Part shown: positions 23,648 to 31,120 of the stretch, piece by piece
Numbering within the stretch: position 1 is the stretch's first letter
How the letters are laid out: the number at the start of each line of letters is the position of its first letter
Assembly (NCBI GenBank): GCA_026645775.1
Contig: JAPKMS010000343.1
Location: 1 to 38,757 of the forward strand
Length of the DNA stretch: 38,757 bases
Reading direction: 5' to 3'
From: Anaerolineae bacterium
Lineage (GTDB): Bacteria; Chloroflexota; Anaerolineae; CG2-30-64-16
Translations under genes and position numbers: made by a program
The notes under the pieces: model-generated
What the model was told of the DNA's origin: nothing
The model's database searches: none
Seen by the model: only the letters and a program-made list of their open reading frames with translations

Positions 23648-24802
23648 ATGAAAAGCGCCGGACCAACCGACCAACCAACCGCCGACCTGGTTGAGAGACA
23701 ATGGGCTGTGTTGAGTCTGTTGGCCCAGGGCTTCATCAACAAGGAGATCGCCCGTCAGCTCGGGCTATCCAAGAACGTCGTTGATAAGATGCTCAGCAAT
23801 GGCCCCAGTCACTACGCCATCTACCCCAAACTACCCGGCGTGACGAACGCCAAGGGGGCGGTTGCCTGGTATCTGCAACACATGCCGCACGCAACCGCAG
23901 CTGTTGAACCACCAGCAGCCCTGCAACGCGTGGCCGAGGTGTCTGTCAGTGCGCCACGTGACGCCCCGCGGCTCCTCTATCTGACGATACTGGGCACGGC
24001 CTATCTCTGCCTGATTCTCCTGCTCTTCATTCGTATCTGGCTACGTCCCGGTCCCGACAGCCAGGATAGCATCTGGGCGAACACGTTTTTAATCATCCCC
24101 GCATTGGCGGGGCTCTATGGTCTGCGCCATGCGCCCGGAGAGCGCGCAGGGCTCAGCACACGTGAGCGTCGGGCGTGGCGCATTTTAAGCGCCGGGCTGG
24201 TGTGTTGGGCGGTCGGCGCATTGATCTCTGCCGTTTACAGTGCCTTCACGGGCCTGACCGCCCCTTATCCCTCTGTGGCGGATTTCGGCTACTTCTTGCA
24301 AACGGGCTGCCAAACTACGGCGTTTGCCCTCTGGTGGTGGGTATCATTTCGCCACGGCGCGCAGCGCGCCTGGCTGTGGCTGCTCATTGCGTCACCACTC
24401 ACACTGCTGTATCTGGCGTCAACGTTCGCGGTGCAGAATCCACGCGCTGACCTCGCCTCCCAACCGCTGCAGTCGCTGCTCGACCTCTTCTACGCGTTTG
24501 GGGACAGCGCCAGCCTGGCCCTGGCGATCTGCCTGGTACTCACACCGAATATGATCCGTCTTCAGCCCTCCCTCCAACGCGCGACGCGATTCCTGACTGC
24601 CGGGATGGCGTTGATGTTTCTAGCCGGTTGGGCGTTCATGGTCACCAGCTACCTGCCGGATGGTCACATGTTAAAATTCTCCAACGGCAATCCAGTAGAC
24701 CTCATCTTCGCCACCGCGTTTCTATTGATGGGCATCGCGATTGGCCTCGTTCCCCAAAACAACTTGAGCGATGCACGACAGCCAGCCGCCCTGGTTGACT
24801 GA
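23648..24802 (+). CDS. LuxR-type HTH fused to an eight-helix membrane domain
   Basis: A 384-residue one-piece regulator. Residues 12-50 form a LuxR/GerE-like helix-turn-helix (LAQGFINKEIARQLGLSKNVV). After a linker, about eight membrane helices lie near 109-131, 143-159, 177-198, 211-233, 240-260, 278-298, 313-333 and 350-368. The loop PYPSVADFGYFL resembles membrane sensor modules found in front of signalling domains in other bacteria (inference). DNA binding would take place at the membrane. It has its own promoter and is divergent from the minus-strand operon, so it could control it. GAGG lies about 9 nt before the start. Confidence 0.75.
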   Translation: MKSAGPTDQPTADLVERQWAVLSLLAQGFINKEIARQLGLSKNVVDKMLSNGPSHYAIYPKLPGVTNAKGAVAWYLQHMPHATAAVEPPAALQRVAEVSVSAPRDAPRLLYLTILGTAYLCLILLLFIRIWLRPGPDSQDSIWANTFLIIPALAGLYGLRHAPGERAGLSTRERRAWRILSAGLVCWAVGALISAVYSAFTGLTAPYPSVADFGYFLQTGCQTTAFALWWWVSFRHGAQRAWLWLLIASPLTLLYLASTFAVQNPRADLASQPLQSLLDLFYAFGDSASLALAICLVLTPNMIRLQPSLQRATRFLTAGMALMFLAGWAFMVTSYLPDGHMLKFSNGNPVDLIFATAFLLMGIAIGLVPQNNLSDARQPAALVD

Positions 24803-24808
24803 AGCACT

Positions 24809-24837
24809 TTGCCCCGATCTCCCTTTCATGCTAAACT
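24809..24837 (+). promoter_or_regulatory. Promoter of aromatic operon 2
   Basis: TTGCCC (24809-24814), a 17-nt spacer ending in TGC, and TAAACT (24832-24837). The transcript would have a leader of about 45 nt, and no attenuator is visible there. Confidence 0.65.
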
Positions 24838-24888
24838 GCGCGCGAATCGCCCCGAAGAGTACTTCCTGGGGCACACAAGGGGATACCC

Positions 24889-26130
24889 ATGTCTCTACTT
24901 CGTTTCCTCACCGCCGGTGAAAGCCACGGCCCGGCCCTGACAGCAATCCTCGAAGGCATGATCGCCGGGCTGCCCATCACAGCGGAGATCATCAACCGCG
25001 ACCTGGCGCGGCGGCAGATCGCGTACGGCGCGGGCGGTCGGATGAAAATCGAGCGGGATGCGGCGCGGATCACCGCCGGTGTGATGGCCGGCCTCACGAC
25101 CGGCGCGCCGATCAGCCTCGAAGTGTCCAACCTGGACTACCGGGCCTGGGCGAAGCGAGACGTCCCGCCGATGACGGTCCCGCGGCCGGGCCACGCCGAC
25201 CTGACCGGTGCGATCAAGTACGGCTACCGCGACCTGCGTCCGGCCCTGGAACGCGCGAGCGCGCGGGAGACCGCGATGCGCGTGGCGGTCGGCGGGATCT
25301 GCCGGGCCTATCTGGCGCAGTTCGGCATCACCGTGGGCGGCTATGTGACGGGCATCGGCGAGGTGGACGCCGCTATCCCGGATGAGCTGCCGTACCCTGA
25401 GCGGTTCGCCCTGGCCGAGGCCAGCGATGTGCGCTGCCCCGATCCCGCTGCGGCTGAGGCGATGCGACAGGCCATTTGGGAGACGATGCAGGCGAAGGAT
25501 ACGCTCGGCGGCGTGTTCGAGATCGTTGCGCTGGGCCTGCCGCCGGGGCTGGGCAGCCACGTCCACTTCGACCGCAAGCTCGACGGCCGCCTGGCAGCCG
25601 CGCTGATGTCGATCCAGGCGATCAAAGGGGTCGAGATCGGCCCCGCCTTCGCCAACGCGCGGCTGCGCGGGACGCAGGTGCATGACGAGATTGTACTCTG
25701 CGACGTGCCTGGCACTTGCGAAGTGCCAGGCACGTCACGTCTGGTTCGCGCCACCAACCGCGCGGGCGGACTCGAGGGCGGCATCACCACCGGCGAGCCG
25801 ATCGTGCTCCGTGCAGCCATGAAACCCATCGCCACGACGCTGACCCCGATGCAGTCCGTTGACCTGGCGACCGGCGAACCTGCGCCTACGCGCTACGAAC
25901 GCTCCGACTTCTGCGCCGTCCCGCGCGCCGTCGTCATCGGCGAGGCGATGGTCGCGTGGACCCTGGCCGACGAGCTGCTGCGCAAGCTGGGCGGCGACTC
26001 GCTGGCCGAGCAGCTCCCCCGCTTCGCCGCGCTGCGGCAAAGCCGGCTGGAAGACTTGCCGATGGACAACGCGGCGTGGCGGTTCGGGTATGAGACGAAT
26101 GATGAAGGACGAAGGACGGATGGCAAATGA
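24889..26130 (+). CDS. aroC: Chorismate synthase
   Basis: Makes chorismate from EPSP using reduced FMN, shikimate step 7. Hallmarks: TAGESHGPALTAILEG, RRQIAYGAGGRMKIE, RPGHADLTGAIKYG, RASARETAMRVA and TNRAGGLEGGITTGEPIV. The 413-residue length is slightly above the norm. A perfect 16-bp inverted repeat (25702-25736) inserts residues of the type DVPGTCEVPGTS before TNRAGG, and the last residues (ETNDEGRRTDGK) come from a GACGAA-type spacer repeat. AAGGGG precedes the start. The stop overlaps the aroKB start (ATGA). Confidence 0.95.
   Translation: MSLLRFLTAGESHGPALTAILEGMIAGLPITAEIINRDLARRQIAYGAGGRMKIERDAARITAGVMAGLTTGAPISLEVSNLDYRAWAKRDVPPMTVPRPGHADLTGAIKYGYRDLRPALERASARETAMRVAVGGICRAYLAQFGITVGGYVTGIGEVDAAIPDELPYPERFALAEASDVRCPDPAAAEAMRQAIWETMQAKDTLGGVFEIVALGLPPGLGSHVHFDRKLDGRLAAALMSIQAIKGVEIGPAFANARLRGTQVHDEIVLCDVPGTCEVPGTSRLVRATNRAGGLEGGITTGEPIVLRAAMKPIATTLTPMQSVDLATGEPAPTRYERSDFCAVPRAVVIGEAMVAWTLADELLRKLGGDSLAEQLPRFAALRQSRLEDLPMDNAAWRFGYETNDEGRRTDGK
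25702..25736. repeat. In-frame perfect palindrome inside aroC
   Basis: GACGTGCCTGGCACTT (25702-25717) and its exact reverse complement (25721-25736) flank a GCG loop. A related ACGTGCC/GGCACGT element lies after the last complete gene (38648-38662). Confidence 0.9.
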
Positions 26131-27875
26131 GAAATGACTGGCTTCCAGCTTCGAGCTTCCAGCTTCCAGCTTCGAGCTTCCAGCCTCCAGCACACAACAT
26201 CATCCTCACCGGCTTCATGGGCACAGGCAAGAGCAGCATCGGGCGGGAAGTTGCCGCGCGGACGGGCCGGCCGTTCGTGGATCTGGATGACGTGATCGCC
26301 CAGCGCGCTGGCAAGTCCATCCCAGACATCTTCGCGCAGGACGGTGAGCCGGCATTCCGGGCGCTGGAGGCGGCGGTCTGCGCGGAGATGGCCGCACCGG
26401 CCGGGCTCGTGATCGCCACGGGCGGCGGCGCCGTGCTCGACCCAGCGAACCGGGAGGCGCTGGCGGCCGGCGGGATACTGATCTGCCTGGAGGCCGCGCC
26501 GGAGACGATCCTGCGCCGCGTGGGCCGCGGGGCCGAGCGCCCCATGCTGGCCGGCGGCGATCCGCTGGCGCGCATCTGTGAACTGCTGGCCGAGCGCGCC
26601 GGTGCATACGCCGCCATCCCCCACCGCCTGGACACGACCCATCTCTCCATCGCGGCCGCGGCCGAGCGCGTGCTGGGGATCGCCGCAGGATTGCCGGCAG
26701 GCGGACACCGGGTCATTGTGGATTGTGGATTGCCGACTCCGGATTCCTCTTCCGAATTTCGCAATTCGCAATTCGCAATTCGCAATTACGATGTCCTCAT
26801 CGCCGAAAATCTCCTGGGGGAAGCCGGGCAGCGCATGGTCGAAGCCGGCCTCAAGCCGGGCCGCTGCGCCGTGATCACCAACCCGACGGTGGGCGGACAA
26901 CATCTCCCGACCTTGATCGCCGCGCTGAGGGCTGCCGGCTTCGAGCCGCTGATCTTCGAGGCGCCCGACGGCGAGCAGTTCAAGACGCTGGCGACCGTGT
27001 CCGACCTCTACGCGGGCCTGGCGGAGGCGAAGCTGGCGCGCGGCGAGCCGGTGATCGCGCTCGGCGGCGGCGTGATCGGCGACATGGCGGGGTTCGTCGC
27101 CGCAACATGGCTGCGCGGCGTGCCGTTCGTGCAGATCCCGACCAGCCTGCTGGCGATGGTCGACGCCAGCGTCGGCGGCAAGGTCGCCGTGGATCTGCCG
27201 GCGGGGAAGAACCTGGTGGGCGCGTTCAAGCAGCCGGAGCTGGTGATCATTGACCCCGCGCTGCTGGCCACGCTGCCGGGGGGCGAGTTCCGGTCGGGGC
27301 TGGCCGAGGTGTTGAAAGCCGGCATCATCGGTGACCCGGTGCTGTTTGCTTACCTGGCGACTGGAATCGAGGCTTCAGCCGGTATCTCCCGCGACCCCAA
27401 ACAACCGGCTGAAGCCTCGATTCCGGTTAGTCACACACTCACCGGCATTATCGCGGATGCAGTGCGGGTCAAGGCCCGCATCGTCGAACGCGACCCGTTC
27501 GAGATGGGCGACCGGGCCTGGCTCAACCTGGGCCACACCTTCGGCCACGCGCTGGAGCTGATTTCGGGCTACACGCTGCGCCACGGCGACGGGGTCGCGT
27601 TGGGCACCATCGCCGCGGCCTATATGAGCGCCAGCCTGGGCCACTGCGATGCGGCCCTGCCGGCACGCGTCGAGAATACCGTCCACCGGCTGGGCCTGCC
27701 GGCCCGCCACGCCTTCAACCCACAGGCAGCCCTGGCCGCGATGGGCACCGACAAGAAACGCCGCGGCCGGTCGCTGCGCTTCGTGCTAATCAGGAAGGTG
27801 GGCCAGGTATTTGTCGCGGAGGATGTGCCAGTGGCCGCGGTTGTCGCCGCACTCGAAACGATACGTAAAGCTTGA
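26127..27875 (+). CDS. aroKB: Bifunctional shikimate kinase / 3-dehydroquinate synthase
   Basis: Combines steps 5 and 2 of the shikimate pathway. Residues 24-185 are shikimate kinase (Walker A GFMGTGKSS, DLDD, ATGGGAV). Residues 215-582 are dehydroquinate synthase (ALGGGVIGDMAGFVAA, IPTSLLAMVDASVGGKVAV, GKNLVGAFKQP, LNLGHTFGHALE). AroK-AroB fusions are known in other bacteria such as Thermotoga. Three parts are repeat-encoded: the first 20 residues (26141-26191), the interdomain linker (26757-26789) and a 22-residue palindromic insert in the synthase domain (27361-27426). The start overlaps the aroC stop by 4 nt; its first codons are poorly conserved. Confidence 0.93.
   Translation: MRNDWLPASSFQLPASSFQPPAHNIILTGFMGTGKSSIGREVAARTGRPFVDLDDVIAQRAGKSIPDIFAQDGEPAFRALEAAVCAEMAAPAGLVIATGGGAVLDPANREALAAGGILICLEAAPETILRRVGRGAERPMLAGGDPLARICELLAERAGAYAAIPHRLDTTHLSIAAAAERVLGIAAGLPAGGHRVIVDCGLPTPDSSSEFRNSQFAIRNYDVLIAENLLGEAGQRMVEAGLKPGRCAVITNPTVGGQHLPTLIAALRAAGFEPLIFEAPDGEQFKTLATVSDLYAGLAEAKLARGEPVIALGGGVIGDMAGFVAATWLRGVPFVQIPTSLLAMVDASVGGKVAVDLPAGKNLVGAFKQPELVIIDPALLATLPGGEFRSGLAEVLKAGIIGDPVLFAYLATGIEASAGISRDPKQPAEASIPVSHTLTGIIADAVRVKARIVERDPFEMGDRAWLNLGHTFGHALELISGYTLRHGDGVALGTIAAAYMSASLGHCDAALPARVENTVHRLGLPARHAFNPQAALAAMGTDKKRRGRSLRFVLIRKVGQVFVAEDVPVAAVVAALETIRKA
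26141..26191. repeat. GCTTCCA/GCTTCGA tandem repeat at the aroKB 5' end
   Basis: Seven near-copies of a 7-nt unit encode the non-conserved LPASSFQ-type N-terminus of the protein. GACGAAGGACG units precede it at the end of aroC (26095-26120). Confidence 0.85.
26757..26789. repeat. CGCAATT heptamer array in the AroK-AroB linker
   Basis: Four perfect CGCAATT copies (26760-26787) lie exactly between the kinase and synthase domains. Being 7 nt long, the unit changes frame every copy, giving the mixed sequence FRNSQFAIRNY. Confidence 0.9.
27361..27426. repeat. In-frame copy of the 65-bp palindromic element inside aroB
   Basis: The arms 27361-27382 and 27405-27426 pair over 22 positions with a single G-U pair. 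The central loop keeps the CGCGACCC core of the copy at 16781-16843. It encodes GIEASAG...QPAEASIP between the conserved FAYL and TGIIADAVRVKA segments. Confidence 0.92.
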
Positions 27876-27921
27876 GACGTGAACGGAATCAGAGCATCTC
27901 ACGCCTCACGTGATCACAGCC

Positions 27922-27971
27922 CAAGGAGCATTCTCTGGATGAAAAACATCCTCGTCCTTCACAGTCCCAAC
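27922..27971. repeat. Duplicate of the aroQ ribosome site and first codons
   Basis: From CAAGGA through the first 13 codons this segment matches 30654-30706. In the coding part (codons 3-13) 31 of 33 bases agree, differing only at one base of codon 9 and one of codon 12. The upstream CAAGGA and ATTCT also match. Confidence 0.9.
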
Positions 27972-30641
27972 CTGAACTTTGCAAGAATCGGCATTTCCGT
28001 CATCTGCATTCTCAGCATAGCCTGGACGGCTCTTCCTGTTGCGTGGCAACGGACCTCGGCCCAGGCACCGCGGGACAAAGATAGCTTGGCCATCGAAGGT
28101 GCGGGGCTTATAACCTCACTCGGCCCGCTGCTGACTGACGTCACAGCCCTCGCGGCAGGTGACGACTTCACCTGCGCGTTAACAACCGGTGGTGGGGTCA
28201 AGTGCTGGGGATATAACGTCTATGGTCAACTTGGCAGCATCACGCCCAGTTATGTGCAGAGTACGCCGGTGGATGTGAGTGGACTGACGAGCGGCATAGT
28301 GGCTATTGCGGCAGGCGGACGTCATGCCTGCGCACTGACGGCCAACGGTGGGGTCAAGTGTTGGGGATACAACGATTATGGTCAACTCGGTGATGGCTGG
28401 TACGGCCCATACGGCGTGCCGGTGGACGTAAGTGGACTGACCAGCAGCGTAACCGCGATTACTGCGGGAGCGTGGCATACCTGTGCGCTGACCACCAGCG
28501 GTGGGGTGAAATGCTGGGGTTCCAACCGGGATGGGCAAGTTGGCAACGGCACGATCTCCCAGGCGTACAGCACGCCAGTGGACGTAAGTGGGCTATCGAG
28601 CGGTGTCAAGGCAGTGGCAGCAGGCGGACACCACACCTGTGCATTGACCGCTAACGGTGGGGTGAAGTGCTGGGGCGGTAACTCGCTAGGTCAACTTGGT
28701 GACGGCACACCCACCTATCGCACCACACCAGTCGATGTGAGCGGGCTAACAAGCGGCGTAAAGGCTCTCGCGGCAGGATCGTATTATACCTGCGCGCTGA
28801 CTACTAACGGTGGGGCCAAGTGCTGGGGGGCTAACGAATACGGTCAACTTGGTGACGGTACAACCGTTACCCACATCACGCCGACGGATGCGATCGGGCT
28901 GTCGGGTGGCATCACGGCATTGACGACAGGCTGGGGTCACACCTGCGCACAAACTGCCAGCGGTGGGATCAAGTGCTGGGGGGCAAACGCATACGGCCAA
29001 CTTGGCAACGGCAGGGTCGAGGATCTCACCACGCCGGAGGACGTGAGCGGGCTGACAAGCGGTATCACAGCACTTGCAGCGGGCGGACTTCACACCTGCG
29101 CGCGAACCGCCAGCGGTGGAGTTAAATGCTGGGGATATAACAGGTACGGTCAATTAGGTGACGGGACGATCGCCTGGGGGCGCAGCACACCGACAGATAT
29201 GAGCGGCCTGACGAGCGGCGTCACAATGCTCACGGCGGGTGAGTCTCACACCTGCGCACTGGCGAATGGCGGCGGAGTCAAGTGCTGGGGCGAAAACCAG
29301 TGGGGGCAGCTTGGCGATGGCACGACCATCCAACGCGGTGTACCGACTGATGTAGATGAGCTGACCAGCGGCGTGACGATACTCGCAGCGAAGAGCTATC
29401 ACACCTGCGTGCTGACCGCCAGCGGTGGGGTCAAGTGCTGGGGCAAAAATGAGTACGGCCAACTCGGCGACGGGACGGCCGATGATCGCCATACCCCGGT
29501 GGATGTGGTCGGGCTGACGAGTGGTATGGTAGCCCTCGCGACGGGTTCGGACCACACCTGCGCGCTGACCGCCAACGGCAAGGTCAAGTGCTGGGGCGAG
29601 AATAACGACGGTCAACTCGGTGATGGCTCGACCGCCCAACACCGCACGCCGGTGGACGTGAGCGGGCTGGCGAACGGTATCAAGGTGCTGGTGGCAGGCG
29701 GTAGTCACAGTTGCACGCTGACTGCCGATGGGGGAGTGAAGTGTTGGGGCAACAACTCGTGGGGGCAACTTGGCGATGGCACAAACCTTGATCGCAGCAC
29801 CCCCGTGGACGTCAGCGGACTGATCAGTGGGGTGATCGCACTTGCAGCGGGCAGGGATCACACCTGCGCACTGACCAGCGCTGGCGGCGTCAAGTGCTGG
29901 GGCTATAATGGCTATTATGGTCAACTCGGCGATGGGACAACCACAAGTCGTTACACGCCAGTGGACGTAAGCGGGCTGACGAGCGGCATCGGGGCGCTTG
30001 CGGCGGGCGGGGACCACACTTGTGCGCTGACCGTCAGTGGTGGAGTCAAATGCTGGGGGCGGTTCTTGGAAGGCGTATTCGGTGACGGAACGCCCGATGC
30101 CCACCTCACGCCGGTGGATGTCAACGGACTGGCCCGCGGTGTCACAGCGATTGCAGCGGGGGTATGGCACACCTGTGCGTTGGTGGGCAGCGGCCGTCCC
30201 AAGTGCTGGGGAGCGGATTACGCTGGACAGTTGGGCTTGGGCACTTTGACCCAAAGCCTGATGCCAGTAGACGTGCTGAGTTCGGTTTCGCCATCGCTCA
30301 CGGTCAATTATCCGGACGGCCAGCCCGGCAGTTTCTTGACTCTCACCGGTGACCATTTCGCACCTTACGGTGCGATAACAATCGCTGTGAATCTCAGGTC
30401 TTTCTCGGAGGAGGTCATAGCGGACCAAACCGGCAGCTTTCTTGTTTTCCTGGCAACAACCGCGGCCGACCAGGGCCGCTACCTTGTCACTGCAGGCGTT
30501 GAGCCATCTGTTTCCGCCCAGTTCATCCTGGATGCGAACGCGCCCTTACGCGGCCAAGAAGGGGGTGGACAAACGCTGTATGTTCTCGGTGGGCTGAGCG
30601 GCATCTGGCGGGAGATCCATTTCCCATTGGTGACAAGATGA
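27939..30641 (+). CDS. Secreted RCC1-repeat protein with aroQ-derived 5' end
   Basis: A 900-residue exported protein. The start at 27939 is preferred, with AAGGAG at 27923-27928. Its first 13 codons (MKNILVLHSPNLN) are a near copy of the aroQ start and serve as the n-region of a signal peptide. A hydrophobic core (IGISVICILSIAWTALPVAW) and a likely cleavage site near TSAQA follow. Fourteen RCC1-like repeats of about 51 residues follow, each with HTCALTxxGGVKCWGxNxxGQLGDG, two Cys per repeat, likely a beta-propeller array outside the cell. The C-terminal 110 residues resemble an Ig/IPT-like module and end in IHFPLVTR. The partner or ligand is unknown. It interrupts the aroKB-aroQ order. Confidence 0.85.
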   Translation: MKNILVLHSPNLNFARIGISVICILSIAWTALPVAWQRTSAQAPRDKDSLAIEGAGLITSLGPLLTDVTALAAGDDFTCALTTGGGVKCWGYNVYGQLGSITPSYVQSTPVDVSGLTSGIVAIAAGGRHACALTANGGVKCWGYNDYGQLGDGWYGPYGVPVDVSGLTSSVTAITAGAWHTCALTTSGGVKCWGSNRDGQVGNGTISQAYSTPVDVSGLSSGVKAVAAGGHHTCALTANGGVKCWGGNSLGQLGDGTPTYRTTPVDVSGLTSGVKALAAGSYYTCALTTNGGAKCWGANEYGQLGDGTTVTHITPTDAIGLSGGITALTTGWGHTCAQTASGGIKCWGANAYGQLGNGRVEDLTTPEDVSGLTSGITALAAGGLHTCARTASGGVKCWGYNRYGQLGDGTIAWGRSTPTDMSGLTSGVTMLTAGESHTCALANGGGVKCWGENQWGQLGDGTTIQRGVPTDVDELTSGVTILAAKSYHTCVLTASGGVKCWGKNEYGQLGDGTADDRHTPVDVVGLTSGMVALATGSDHTCALTANGKVKCWGENNDGQLGDGSTAQHRTPVDVSGLANGIKVLVAGGSHSCTLTADGGVKCWGNNSWGQLGDGTNLDRSTPVDVSGLISGVIALAAGRDHTCALTSAGGVKCWGYNGYYGQLGDGTTTSRYTPVDVSGLTSGIGALAAGGDHTCALTVSGGVKCWGRFLEGVFGDGTPDAHLTPVDVNGLARGVTAIAAGVWHTCALVGSGRPKCWGADYAGQLGLGTLTQSLMPVDVLSSVSPSLTVNYPDGQPGSFLTLTGDHFAPYGAITIAVNLRSFSEEVIADQTGSFLVFLATTAADQGRYLVTAGVEPSVSAQFILDANAPLRGQEGGGQTLYVLGGLSGIWREIHFPLVTR

Positions 30642-30667
30642 TCGTTTCCTAATCAAGGATAATTCTT

Positions 30668-31096
30668 ATGTCTAACATCCTCGTCCTTCACGGTCCCAAC
30701 CTCAACCTCCTCGGCACGCGCGAGCCGGGGGTATACGGCACGGTCACGCTGGCCGAGATCAACGCCCGGCTGGAGGCGGCCGCGGCCGAGCGGGGCGCGA
30801 CGCTGCGCAGCCTCCAGTCGAACCACGAGGGCGCACTGATCGACGCGATCCATGAGGCGCGCGGCTGGGCCGACGGCATCCTGATCAACCCCGGCGCGCT
30901 GACGCACTATTCCTATGCGTTGCGCGATGCGATCAGCGCGGTGGGGCTGCCGACGGTCGAGGTGCACCTGAGCAACATCCACGCCCGCGAGCCGTTCCGC
31001 CACACCTCAGTCATCGCGCCGGTCTGCCGCGGGCAGATCAGCGGCTTTGGGGCGCAGAGCTATTTGCTGGGCTTAGCCGCGCTCTTGGCCGGCTGA
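30668..31096 (+). CDS. aroQ: 3-dehydroquinate dehydratase, type II
   Basis: Dehydrates 3-dehydroquinate, shikimate step 3, as a dodecameric cytosolic enzyme. The 142 residues show the complete type II pattern: [18 protein letters not shown] (with the catalytic Tyr), [46 protein letters not shown] and the closing [16 protein letters not shown] lies 9 nt before the start. It completes the pathway begun by the neighbouring genes. Confidence 0.97.
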   Translation: MSNILVLHGPNLNLLGTREPGVYGTVTLAEINARLEAAAAERGATLRSLQSNHEGALIDAIHEARGWADGILINPGALTHYSYALRDAISAVGLPTVEVHLSNIHAREPFRHTSVIAPVCRGQISGFGAQSYLLGLAALLAG

Positions 31097-31120
31097 TTCA
31101 TGATCGGGCAAACTGAGCCC

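Noticed and set aside
19451-24808. Accessory block as a mobile element
   Set aside because: No transposase, integrase, tRNA target or flanking direct repeats were seen, so only a neutral description as an accessory block is supported.
24838-24888. Attenuator or riboswitch before aroC
   Set aside because: The leader is about 50 nt long and shows no leader ORF, terminator or structured element.
26757-26789. CGCAATT heptamers considered as a CRISPR or origin iteron array
   Set aside because: Four abutting 7-mers without spacers, inside an interdomain linker, with no replication gene nearby.
28140-30240. Regular repeats of about 153 nt in the RCC1 gene considered as a CRISPR or DNA satellite
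   Set aside because: They encode a conserved protein repeat in one continuous frame and the DNA copies are divergent.
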